NCBI RefSeq assembly: GCF_019112545.1
Contig: NW_025064882.1
Span: 2,100,971 to 2,164,970, forward strand
Direction: 5' to 3'
Source of the DNA: Guyanagaster necrorhizus
Lineage: Eukaryota; Basidiomycota; Agaricomycetes; Agaricales; Physalacriaceae
Length of the DNA stretch: 64,000 nt
A program made the translations under genes and the position numbers. Of this stretch, positions 1 through 10,191 are shown one piece after another (position 1 is the stretch's first letter; every line of letters begins with the position of its first letter). The notes below the pieces were generated by a model. It was not told the origin of the DNA and made no database searches. It worked only from the letters and a program-made list of their open reading frames with translations.

Positions 1-1736
1 CATATTGGGTAGAAGGAAACTTGGCGTACATCACCTTATTACTGTTCCGTTTGTACGAGCCAATGACCAGACGTTGACACATACTAGCTTCCAGCTTTCA
101 TTGAAAAATTCTGAGGAGCTTTGTTCAATTCAATGTGGCAGATGGGCGTAAAGGTGTGAGAAAGATCAGCAGAAAAATATTGAGTGTTTTAGTCTCATTT
201 TCCACTTCGCGTGTTTCGATCCTAGCTAGAACTGAGCGACCAGTGTGTAATATTGCTACGGGCGTTTTGAGTATGTTCTAATCCGTTTGATGATCTGCCC
301 CTCTGAGAATGCCCCTTGACAGAGTGCGAAGACATCGACGCAGGACCTTAATATCAGTCACATCCAAGTACGTTGGAAGAGACATTCAGCTAAAATAGCA
401 GATCTATGACAAAGATAGGTTGCTTCAGAGTCCAATGACTCGAAATGAATTGAGCTCGCCTGACTATTCAGTTAACCCCAGCAAGGAAAGTCCAGGGAAA
501 GTAGAAACTTCGCAAACCTCATAGTCCCTCGAAGGTATGCAATTGGCACAGTATGGTAGCCTTCAAAGACAAATGGACAACAGAAACGTAAGGCCGTGTT
601 AGTCAGAAGCACTTCCTATGCACAGTAATACTCGTCTTGTGCAGGAGGGTTACATCTCGGAGGGTCAACTCAACAACGGCGAGATATTATTGGCCATTCC
701 ATGTCTTGCGCCAGTCGTATTCATCATCACTTCAATCGTTCGAGTCACTACGAGCCTCTCTTAGCTATCCAGAGGCAGCCAAAGTAGACCTGATCGGCAG
801 GGAAATAGGCCGACTGTAAAGCCTACAATTAGGTGGTGTCATTCACTTGACAATACAAACAGTGTTGGTCTCACCACCCCGCATGGCTCAGTGGGTTAGG
901 TCTTACGTCCGTCCCCTTCTTCGCCCGATTAGTTCTTCCCTAAGAGTCATATTAGCGCACCTCCGTCTAATATCAGCGTAGTTGGAGGACTGCCAAGCAT
1001 GTCATTCAACCACCCTGTGTGCTACGAAACGGTCCACCAGGTGCCCCTCGTTGATTCGAATAGGGAGAGACATGAAAATGTCATCCGATTTGAAAAACTT
1101 GACCCTAAAGCGAAGTACAGACGCCAAGAAATTGTTTAAAAAATCTGAAAAGCTGGAACAGTCCCACCCAGTTACTATACACAATCAAACGGCTTGCTGA
1201 TTTGAAAGGAGCCTCGCGAAAGAACGAAAATCGAATACGCGAGTAGATCTGCTTTCTGTTCATAACCCACCCCGTAATGCAAAGGTGCTCACCTAGAGGA
1301 TGTGCATGTGGTATTTCGCCTGAAGGCCAGTCGACGTACATTAGATTTCTACCGTCCCATGAAAATTTCCGCCAAGAACATCTCGAGAGACATCAGAGTG
1401 ATTATTCGGACGAGCACTCATTAAAAATAAAAATAGCTTGGAGCAACATTCTGAAGAGGAACAGCCATACGTCCGCCGTCAAAGCTGGCAGAAGGGCAAG
1501 GTGCAGGAATCATTGCATGCCCAGGGTGATAAGTGCACCTAGGGGGATTAGAAAGGTGCCAGTTCGGCGAGTGGGTTGTGATGGGCCAAATGGAAGCAAT
1601 GGAAGGATAAGTCGGGGGACGTAAACATCAGATCGGAGGATAGGACTCTCACATGTATGTTTTAACATTTTTCACAATTTTCGTGAGGAACCATAGAAAT
1701 ATATCCGTTTTGAGAGGTCCCCATGGCTCTGAAAGG
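1..1736. other. Intergenic stretch with no supported gene
   Basis: No reading frame here combines a credible start, splice sites and recognisable protein. The longest open frames (around 1277-1624 on + and 1105-1341 on -) have unbiased composition and no domain I recognise. Only the last few hundred bases are likely to act, as the upstream region of the hydrophobin gene. Confidence 0.5.
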
Positions 1737-1744
1737 TATAAAAG
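1737..1744 (+). promoter_or_regulatory. TATA box of the hydrophobin gene
   Basis: The octamer TATAAAAG lies 77 bases before the hydrophobin ATG. It is a perfect TATA consensus, as expected for a strongly and conditionally expressed secreted structural protein. The pectate lyase gene in this window has the same octamer at almost the same distance. Confidence 0.6.
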
Positions 1745-1813
1745 CCATGCAGAAAACCTACGACTCATCAGCTCGAACAACCTTCACAGTTGTATCAATC
1801 GCCCACCTACACC

Positions 1814-2322
1814 ATGTTCGCTCGTATCTACGCCCTCGCCTTCACTCTCTTCTTCGCTATGCCCTTGTTCGTGGCTGGTAGCGCCGTCCCGCGTGGCGGA
1901 ACAGGCTGTACCACTGGAGAAGTGCAATGTTGCCAGTCCGTTCAGAGTGTAAGCGTCGCCTACCGTTTCTCTCGAAGACAATAATACTTACCAGTGTATA
2001 GGCGACCTCCACCCCGGTTTCCACCCTTTTGGGACTTCTCGGTGTCGTTTTAGGTAACCTCGGTGTCGATGTGTGAGTTTCTCTGCGCGCATGTTTCCCC
2101 CGCGTTGACCACTAAGCATTCTTTGTAGTGGTGTCACTTGCTCCCCCATCAGCGTCATTGGTGTCGGAGGCAACAGCTGCTCTACTCAGACCGTCTGCTG
2201 CGAGGACAACAGCTTCGTAAGTATAATCTACGCATTAGTGTTTCAATGTCGAGGTCTAAACTCGCATTTTCCAGAATGGTCTCATTGCCATTGGTTGCAC
2301 TCCCATCAACATTGGACTCTGA
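1814..2322 (+). CDS. Class I hydrophobin
   Basis: This is a small secreted surface-active protein that self-assembles at air-water interfaces and coats hyphae and fruiting bodies. I read four exons: 1814-1948, 2002-2072, 2129-2216 and 2275-2322. Phases join cleanly and give 113 residues. Residues 1-22 form a signal peptide ([10 protein letters not shown], then a hydrophobic core ending near VAGS). The mature part has the eight hydrophobin cysteines in the order [18 protein letters not shown] near residue 33, then [13 protein letters not shown] and [10 protein letters not shown] at the C terminus. The long gap between the third and fourth cysteines fits class I rather than class II. A TATA box sits 77 bases upstream. 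Length and intron pattern are normal for the family in Agaricomycetes. I am confident of the family; the exact role cannot be read from sequence. Confidence 0.93.
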
Positions 2323-3476
2323 AGAGTTGAAGTGGTCTTCCTAGCATCTCATGGTCATATCATTGACACGGACGAATTCGTATACAGATAGCTCACACTC
2401 GTTTTACATACCTACGTTTGGTTTCCTCTTGGTCGACTTTTGCGCGTTTATTTTAAAATGATGTCATCTTTTCCTGGTCAAATCTGAGCATTTTCGGGCT
2501 GCGACCAAGATCATCGAATTCTACTCACAGTGATCCCCTTGTCGAGATACAGAAAGATAAGCTGGTTACAACTGGCGCCGTCCTCTGCAGGTGCCTGGCA
2601 GAAGCTTGTACGGCCCGAAGATTCTAAGATGCTGCTACTGTCTGTACCAGCCTGCCGCAACGTGTCTATTTCTGACTGCGATGATCACATCTTCGTGGTT
2701 GTCTTGCCGTCGTGTGAACTAGACTGACGAAGTCGACAAAATGCGATCCTCGAACGCTGGAGATTTCTCGTCCAGAAAAACGCATTTCATCCTCGAAAAC
2801 TGGCGTTGATATACTTTCGTCCCAGAAGAATGAGCACCGAGGTATACCAATGATCGGCTTGTCGGTTCCGAAGAAAGTAAATAAGGTACCTATCACTTGT
2901 TCGAGGGAATTGGCAATACCTTGAGACTACAGTTTTGTCCAGTGAAGCCGCATGTAGCTGGGGTTAGAGTTGAACAGAACTAGAGAGAAGGTGATGGACC
3001 ATGACGGTCGAAGACCAAATTCACGCATCACCATCAATATCCACGTGTTCGTGTCGGTGCTCTTACTTCCCCGCATCTAGCGCTTGAATGTCTCCGCAAG
3101 GTTGCAGTTGCATGCTGAACCTGACAAACTTATCGTGTGGGAATGTCAACATGAGACAAAACCCAAAAGAAAAGAACCCGCATTGTTGAAACATTCCATT
3201 CATCCAGCCACCAAGTAGTGCTTGACAGGGTCCCGAAGCATCCGGGCTTGCATGTCGAATCCCCAATGGAACCAGCCTCGAAAACGGCTTGATAGATGGT
3301 CGCGTAACAGTTCGTGCCTGCGTACCCATTATCGGCGACCGAGCTTATGACGTATCGTGTATTCTCGCGACTTACAAATTTTCGAGGATATTGGTGCTGT
3401 TGCCAAGCATATGGGGCTAAATAATCGAGTCAATATTTACTGCCCAACGATGGATACGATTCACTATGACGGCTGC
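2323..3476. other. Intergenic stretch, nothing recognised
   Basis: This lies between the hydrophobin stop and the nitronate monooxygenase stop, so it holds two 3' ends. The open frames are short and do not look like protein. Confidence 0.45.
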
Positions 3477-4731
3477 CTACAACTTAACTTTCACCACGCG
3501 GGAGGAATCACGCTGGATTATCTCGACAGCTTCATTAATCATGTTTTCAACGATTTCCTTGGCCGGAAGAATGTCGTGAATGAGCTGACCGACACAAAGA
3601 CTGAGCTGAGGAATAGTCGAAGAACCAAAGAACGTACAGCAGAAACGTTCCCCATCAACCACGGGCGGGCTGAGATGAATTTCTCCGGATGTTCTTCAAG
3701 GTCCTTTTCGGCGGGAATGATCCCCTTCGACGTCAACTCTTTGATTTCCTCTTGGCGATTTGTTTCCCAGTCCTGTACATAAGGAGTCTTCAAGCATCGA
3801 AGCGGCCTCCCGGTATAGATCAAGGTAGTGACAACATCGTCAAAACCAGCCATCGTAACGAGTTCTTTGTGGATTTTTGGTGCACCGGCCTCTATTGATG
3901 CAACAAAACGGGTTCCGACCCCTACCCGTTTGTCAATAGAGTCCCAGAACGAGGTAGCAGAAGAACGTACAAACAGCCTGGGCCCCCCAAGCCAAATTTG
4001 CAGCAAGGCCTCTCCCATCATATACCGCACCAGCTCCGATAACGTATATAGGCTTTCCATTGAGCGGGGACTTGTGGCCTTTGACTGCGTCCACACACGC
4101 TGGAATGAGAACACTCGCGGGTACATCACCCGTGTGGCCGCCGCCCTCGCCAGCCTGGGCGCATATAATATCGACACCTACACTCAGTGCCTTGGGAACA
4201 TGTTTCGGGTGTCCGACCATGTTCATCACCGGTATTCCGGCCTGATGGAGGCGGTCGACCGCAGATTTTGGCGGTACTCCGACAGCACACACAAAGAGGG
4301 ATGCCTTCTCGTCAATGATTACGCTGATAAGATTGTCGAGTTGACCTTTGGTGTAGTCGTACTGAAGTCATCGTCAAAATACGGAAAGATGCGCATTTCG
4401 AAGCTTTACATTGGTTTTTCGTGCGCTACCTCCGACTTGGGGGATCAGAAGATCAACACCAAAGGGCAGGCCTGGGGCTTTCAGGTCTTTCTTGATGGCC
4501 TTGATCTACCAAGAATGACAGTCAATGATGACAGGTTACGGAAAAGCACAGGAGACGCACCTGTTGCCGCAAAATACCGGACGTGTATCCATGTCCTCCA
4601 ATCACTCCCAAGCCGCCCGCACTGGAAACGGCAGCAGCTAACTCTGGCCCAGCCGCTACGTTCATTCCAGCCAGCAATACTGGGTGCTTGATGCCAAAGA
4701 GCTCCGTAATAGGCGTCGATATTACTGCCAT
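3477..4731 (-). CDS. Nitronate monooxygenase (2-nitropropane dioxygenase family)
   Basis: This FMN-dependent enzyme oxidises alkyl nitronates, such as propionate-3-nitronate, to carbonyl compounds and nitrite, and probably protects against nitro toxins. I resolved five exons on the minus strand: 4731-4561, 4505-4410, 4361-3971, 3921-3638 and 3584-3477. The introns are 55, 48, 49 and 53 nt, all phases agree, and the product is 349 residues, the usual family length. Visible family features are the N-terminal TPITELFGIKHPVLLAGMN, the glycine-rich SAGGLGVIGG, the AQAGEGGGHTGDV segment holding the catalytic-region histidine, and IYVIGAGAVYDGRGLAANLA of the FMN phosphate-binding part. The start at 4731 gives the standard N terminus; an in-frame upstream extension to 4785 is less likely. 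Substrate preference is unknown. Confidence 0.92.
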
Positions 4732-5821
4732 ACTTTCAAACACGGGGGGCAGGAGGAAAGATGATGATTCTATACTGAGGTCCACAGTTCAAGAACGTGT
4801 TTTCTGTTTCTGATTCCCCGGCAACAAGGGCATGTTAATAGACCGACAGGGACGTGAACCAAATTGATTACGGCAAGGTAAGCATTCCGCCGACGTGGAA
4901 GTACTAGAAGGGTTTGGTAAATTTTGAACTCCACTGCACAATGACTACCTGCCTGAAGCCTCACTGCCCACATAATGGCATCTCAATGATCTCAACACTC
5001 CAGGCTGGAGTTTGAGGCTGAGCTTCAACAGCAAAACTAGAATCAGACGATTCCTATTTTTGGTCTTCATGGAATAGTCGAAGTTGAGGAATGTTAAAAC
5101 ATATTCGGCCGTACTTACGGGTAAGGGGAAAGGGGAAAAGGAAAAGAATTTAACTTGATAAAATTTAACGAGACGCGATCGGCAGCCGCAGTTTCTCACG
5201 TGGTGGCGGTGCCGGACCCAAAGCAATGCGGGTTTAACGCTGGCTCTCATCTATTCGCTCAGCATGCTGTTTCCCAAAAGTGCTTTTTGAAACCCTTGGC
5301 AGCAGAAAGCGTGCTTATGTTTTGCAGGGCATGCATTTAACAGAGACTCTATTGCTAGTGGCAGCAGAACCGGACGTGTCGTAATGAGGGTGGAAACAGG
5401 CTCATCCTCCGAACGGACGTTTCGCCTCTTGAAACTACGCGGTGACACGGACCCAACGTTTTGTTCCGTCCCATGTCGGAACTTTGCCTGCCGCGTATCG
5501 TACATATGCTTTTGTTGCTGTTCCCCCGAAATAAAAAATACACCTTATCCGCAGAGCACAGTGTGAAAACGGCAGAAAGTTCTCAGACGGTTCGCGCCGA
5601 CGTCGTATGGTCCTTATATGTCTGCCGCCCTTGTCTAGACTTCCTCTCGACCTGCGGTGGGGTTCTTCCGATATCTCCCGGGGTACCTTTGTAACGGCCG
5701 TGAACGCTCGGCCAGCGTGTTGGCCGTGCAATTTTCATGGACGAGAATGGGTGAAAAGGGCTGAGGTTGTAGCGTACACTCCCCCCACTGCTTTCTCTCG
5801 TTGTACGAATTCTTCCTCTCG
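4732..5821. other. Intergenic region between divergent genes
   Basis: This region separates the start of the nitronate monooxygenase (-) from the start of the TDT transporter (+) and must hold both promoters. Open frames are short and unconvincing. A purine-rich run of GGGGAAA-type repeats lies near 5120-5150. Confidence 0.4.
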
Positions 5822-7678
5822 ATGTCTCTTGATCAAGTCGGTGATGCTACTATTACAAAGAGACGGAGTAGAGTAAGTTCACTTGATCGCCACATACATG
5901 GCTGGTCCTGGCAGTCGGTGCGTATTCTCTATTTCTCGATGCGCCGCTCTCCAATGTAAAGTCTTTAGTTTCCAATTGGAATGGGGACGGGCGCTGTCTT
6001 TGTGACGCTCTCTGGATTGAAAGAGCATCCTAGTTGGCTGACGTCGGTGGAAACCGGGTTCTGGTCTTTGAACATGGCCATTTTCCTGTTGAACGTCGTC
6101 ACACTGTCTATCCAAGCGCTAGGTGCGTTATGATTTGCAGGCGATTATATAGCAAATACTGATGGCAATCTCAGAGTTCCCTCATAGAGCTTGGAGTTTA
6201 TTACAAGATCCGGTAGAAGGGCTTTTCCCTCCGATGATGGTGCGTCTTATTACTAGTATGGACTATTTGCAACCAATAAACGTTGTATAGGTGCTATCAT
6301 TTGCCACGATCATTATCGGCACTGTCAATTACGCAGTAGTCAACGGACCTGCCAGCCCCAACGTCGTATATGTTTTATTTTGGTGAGCCAATCTCTAGGA
6401 CTCTCGAGCTGGGGTTTGACTTCTTCCAGGATTTACGTGGGCCTGTCTCTGGCGACTTGCTTCCCAATGCTTATGATCTGGTTCAACCAACCTCACGATA
6501 TATTGCGCTTCACACCGGGTTATGCTTTTCTAGTAAGATACTTTCTTCAAATTCTCCCGACCTTCTGACATGTGAGCAAAAGGTGTTCCCTCTGGTATCA
6601 TACTTCCTTAGTTGCTGAAAAAATATCCCGATGACTAATCATCATCTTTTTAGATGCTTACCGGGGTTGTTGCATTCAATATTCTGAGGGTTATGGACCC
6701 TTTAGACTCTAGAGCATTGGGAGTCTTGTTTGTCGGGTACTTTTTCCAAGGCATGTTTGCCATGCTCCCTACTCTTTCCTCTAACCGCTGCGCTAGGTCT
6801 TGGATTCTTCATGACCTTCTTCTATCTTGGTATATATCTGTTGCGGTAAGTTTGGAAAACACTTACAAGATCATCACAACTTACTTGGGTATCCTAGGCT
6901 AATCATGGTACGCATCAGCACTGTAGCATGATTTCTTGTCTCAACGAGTCACGACTGTCTACTAGACGGGCTTTATGGAGGGACACCAGGCCAATAGTGC
7001 ATTTGTTGCTTGTGGCCCTCCAGGTTTCACGGCCCTTTCCTTAATCAATTTAGCCGACCACGCTAGTGCTATGTAAGCCAGCTTGATATCTCCCCATAAG
7101 TTTTGTATCTTATGAGTATGGATTTTCTCCAGTCTACCGGCGCACGGCATCATATCCAATACCGCTGGAGATATTTGGTATGCTGCAAGTGTGATGGCAG
7201 CCCTTTTGCTCTATGGCTTGGCCGTCTTCTTCTTTTTCCTTGGAATTATACCGTACTGGTTCAAGCTCCACAAGAGACTGGATCAGATCTTAGCATGTAT
7301 GTGCTCATATCTGTTACTCGGAAATATGCTAATGCAATGACCCTCGAGAAGGTTGGGCTTTGACATTTCCGAATGGTATGCAATTTTAATTTCTGTGACC
7401 GTCGTATTGCCTTCATGCGATATCTTCTAGTGGGATGGATCTCCACCACAGGTGTTCTCGGGAAGATATTGAATGTACAAGGCCTGTTCATTGTCCATAT
7501 CGTGATGGACACTCTTCTGTTTCTCACTTGGTTGGTCTTGATCGTCCTGACTGCCAAGGCGATTTGGAAGGGCCTCATCTTCAACGCAAAAGATGAGGAC
7601 GTACTCAAGGATTCCATTTTTTCTGTGAACGAGAAATTTACTGCGGATAACCACTCGGATGCCGGCACTCTGGTTTGA
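5822..7678 (+). CDS. TDT-family (SLAC1/Mae1/Ssu1-like) anion transporter
   Basis: This is a ten-helix plasma-membrane transporter of the tellurite-resistance/dicarboxylate transporter family, whose fungal members are the malate carrier Mae1 and the sulfite pump Ssu1. The family shows in a MGTGAVFVTLSG segment in the first helix, in GHQANSAFVACGPPGFTAL and in CWALTFPN near the C terminus. The gene has many introns. One exon is only 12 nt (6583-6594, encoding VFPL), and the intron 6751-6796 begins with GC rather than GT. The C terminus is hydrophilic and ends at 7678. The 5' end is the weak point: I use the ATG at 5822 (MSLDQVGDAT), followed by an intron from 5873 to about 5969, but another first exon is possible. 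Substrate (malate, sulfite or another anion) cannot be told from sequence. Confidence 0.82.
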
Positions 7679-8612
7679 ACTATTATTCCCCGATCCTACT
7701 CTAGTTTATCATCCATAGACCATGCTTTGGTATAAATAACATATAGATACTTAGACCTTCATTGATTTGCTAGACTCATGCGTAGACTACGCACAACGAA
7801 TATTTATAGAGCATTGTAATATCTTATTGGATATTTCTTCTTGACCGTAGACATCTATATATTCATATTGTTCTTACTTTATTATCAATGATACATACGC
7901 GGTGAAATTAAGGTGAAATAGTGGGTAAACCAAATAACACTGGCGAAGACTGACGACAGAAACCTTGACCAACATTCACAGTGGAGGATTGTCTACACAG
8001 AAAAGCAGCAAGTAACCTGTGAAGCCCAAAGTCACAACTAGTAAGTAGTCAAGGCACCCAGCCTCGACGGCGAACCGGTAAGAAGATAATAATAACGTCC
8101 GCGGTAGGTACTAGTAAAGCACGAGCCTCTGAACGGGCCACATGGAAACTGTTTTTCCCTGTGGGCGCACTTTTCATGACCGCCAGCTAGTTGATAATTA
8201 TCATTTCAGGTCGTTGAACTACTTATGTCTATGTACTAAGAGAAGAGACAATTCGGTGTTCCCTAACTATAGGACCACAGGCCTTTACCGTTGCGCTGTT
8301 CCGCGCTACTGCAAAGGCCCATATATATCATGAATGTGGGGAAAAACCAACATCAGTATGTGAATGATTCAGAGAAAGATAACACTCAGCCTCAACACCC
8401 AACTTGGGATGAACGCTCAAAGGGGAACGGTTGCACCACGCCGAAACCTCCTTGAGTGACCAATCCCAAGTCGGCACCCATGCACACCCATGCTTTCAGC
8501 TCCACAGACAACGTCGAACACGCACTCTCCCTATACACACAGTCACGATAATACCGACCGCATTGATGCGCTGCACCTCGCCCCGCGCTCGACCGTCGCC
8601 AGGAGCCCACCA
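7679..8612. other. Intergenic stretch, nothing recognised
   Basis: This is the 3' flank of the TDT transporter. It is AT-rich up to about 7900, and no frame beyond that has credible gene structure. Confidence 0.4.
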
Positions 8613-8945
8613 TCATAGTGAGTTAGAAAAGGAAAGATACGCTGCTGAAATACCGTTACACCCCGGCGCTGCGCTCAGAGGGTCGGTCGATCGCATCCTC
8701 CGAAGGAGTTTGGCCTTGAGCTTCTTCAAGAAAGTCGGCCTCTTCTCAACTACGACTCCGATGACGGGCTTGTCACCCTCCGACTCCGACTCCGACTCCG
8801 ACTCCTGCTGTTGCTGAGGCGGGGCGAGGAAGCGAGGAGAGAGCGAGAGGTGAGCTCCCTTCGGGAGGCTCTCGTCCACGGCGGAAGTAGGCTGCTCATG
8901 AAGGTAAGCAGGGGTATATGATAGGCGATTCTTGCCGCATGCTGA
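8613..8945 (-). CDS. Candidate short basic/acidic hypothetical protein
   Basis: I do not recognise this gene and am unsure it is one. A minus-strand frame reads through a segment with a Gln run, an alternating Glu-Ser tract and then GDKPVIGVVVEKRPTFLKKL followed by a lysine/arginine-rich helix. That composition looks more like protein than the surrounding frames. The Glu-Ser tract is encoded by a GACTCC hexanucleotide repeat at about 8776-8803. No ATG lies in this frame close upstream, so an unseen first exon would be needed; the upper boundary given is a guess. Confidence 0.25.
   Translation of the reverse strand, partial: SACGKNRLSYTPAYLHEQPTSAVDESLPKGAHLSLSPRFLAPPQQQQESESESESEGDKPVIGVVVEKRPTFLKKLKAKLLRRMRSTDPLSAAPGCNGISAAYLSFSNSL
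8776..8803. repeat. Hexanucleotide microsatellite (GACTCC)n
   Basis: Four to five tandem copies of a GACTCC unit (read on +) lie here. On the minus strand they encode alternating Glu and Ser in the candidate small protein. The repeat length is likely to vary between strains. Confidence 0.7.
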
Positions 8946-9402
8946 GTCAAAAAATTATGAGAGTTCCGAGTGTATACGAGCGGCCATGACGTGGTCTACA
9001 TTGTTGAAACTCTTGAAAAACCTAAATGAGATGGGCAAACGCGCTTGAAGTGAGCGAAACCAGGAAAGAACGACAGAGGAAAGTTCCCTGGACGGCGGCC
9101 TATACAAAGACGTGAGCAAACTGATAGTCTCTTAGATGCAAAAGAAGAAAAGTACGAGGCGCCGTGATCATTAGAGAAAGGCGCAGTCCAGCCAAATATG
9201 ACTTAAAGCAGCAATCTATGTTCCTAATACTGTGTGGCCTAGTAAGTACATGCTATGTGCAGTGTAGATAAAAGTGCATATGCAAAAAGAAAGGAGCGTG
9301 GTATGCGTGACGTGCCTCGAAAGCCAGAGAATGACTTTTATAACCATGAACTCAAAAGCGCGCCCAATATTATGGTATAATTACGACCTGAGTGCCTGGA
9401 TT

Positions 9403-10160
9403 CTACCAGTTCCACGCATCGTCTCCCTTTCCTTCCGGAGTGCGCGCCAACGACATCGGCTTCATAGGGTTCATCTCTTCAGTCGTCGCCTCCGGAGGCG
9501 GCGTGGGAAGTTGAGTATTAGCACTTGGCGGCGACAGACTGGACGGCGTAGAAGACGAATGGGAATGTAACATCAACGCAGGGACCTTTGCCGGCAGCGT
9601 TAGTGATGGGCGCGAGGTTGATAAAGATAATGAAGCCAATGGAGTTGATGCTGAGTGTGAATGTCTTCCCAGTAAGTGGTCTAGTAGCCGACGGTGGTGG
9701 TTACAAGTCCAACGCCTGAGCGATTGATTGTACTAACAACGACGCCCGTTTCGAGAGGGTCAGTACGTCCCAACTTTTTGGCAAATTGGAGACTCCGACG
9801 GTGGAGAGTCATGAAGAAAAGTCGGGAGCTGGATTGATGAGCGGTGTTGCGCTAGAGTCACGCGTATCTGGGGCCAGAGATGGTGAAGTCGGGATGATCT
9901 GCTGCGGAAGTGGGGTAGCAAGAGTTTGGGCAGGTGACGATGCCGACGACGACGGGGAGGAGGATGCAGGTGACGGGCGACGGGGTCTGCTGCTGCCTCT
10001 CGAATCCACTGGATACTATCAGCTCTCATTTGCGCCTGAGCTAGAGAAGCTCTGCTCCGTGTACCGCAAGCTGGGATCGTAACTGAGGGTGCGACCGGGA
10101 ATCGGGCCGATTTCCGATAGCCAGAAATGGTCGGAAACCGACAACCGCCACGACCACGAC
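9403..10160 (-). CDS. Candidate Ser/Pro-rich hypothetical protein
   Basis: Two blocks of minus-strand frame are strongly Ser/Pro/Thr-rich, as in a disordered fungal protein. One lies at about 10009-9809 (SPASSSPSSSASSPAQTLAT), the other at about 9650-9403, ending LARTPEGKGDDAWNW before a stop. A possible start is the ATG near 10160 (MSWSWRLSVSDHFW), 30 bases from the divergent APC2 start. A 56-nt GT-AG intron could follow at about 10066-10011, but I could not make all phases agree. I do not recognise the protein. Low-complexity composition alone is weak evidence, and the fragments may not belong to one gene. Confidence 0.3.
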
Positions 10161-10191
10161 ATCGGTGGCACACCGCCCTCTATCTCTGCCA

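Noticed and set aside
878..1066. A tRNA-like A box (TGGCTCAGTGG near 883) and a distant B-box-like GATTCGAAT near 1053
   Set aside because: The spacing is far too long for a tRNA, and no cloverleaf arms or anticodon stem can be drawn.
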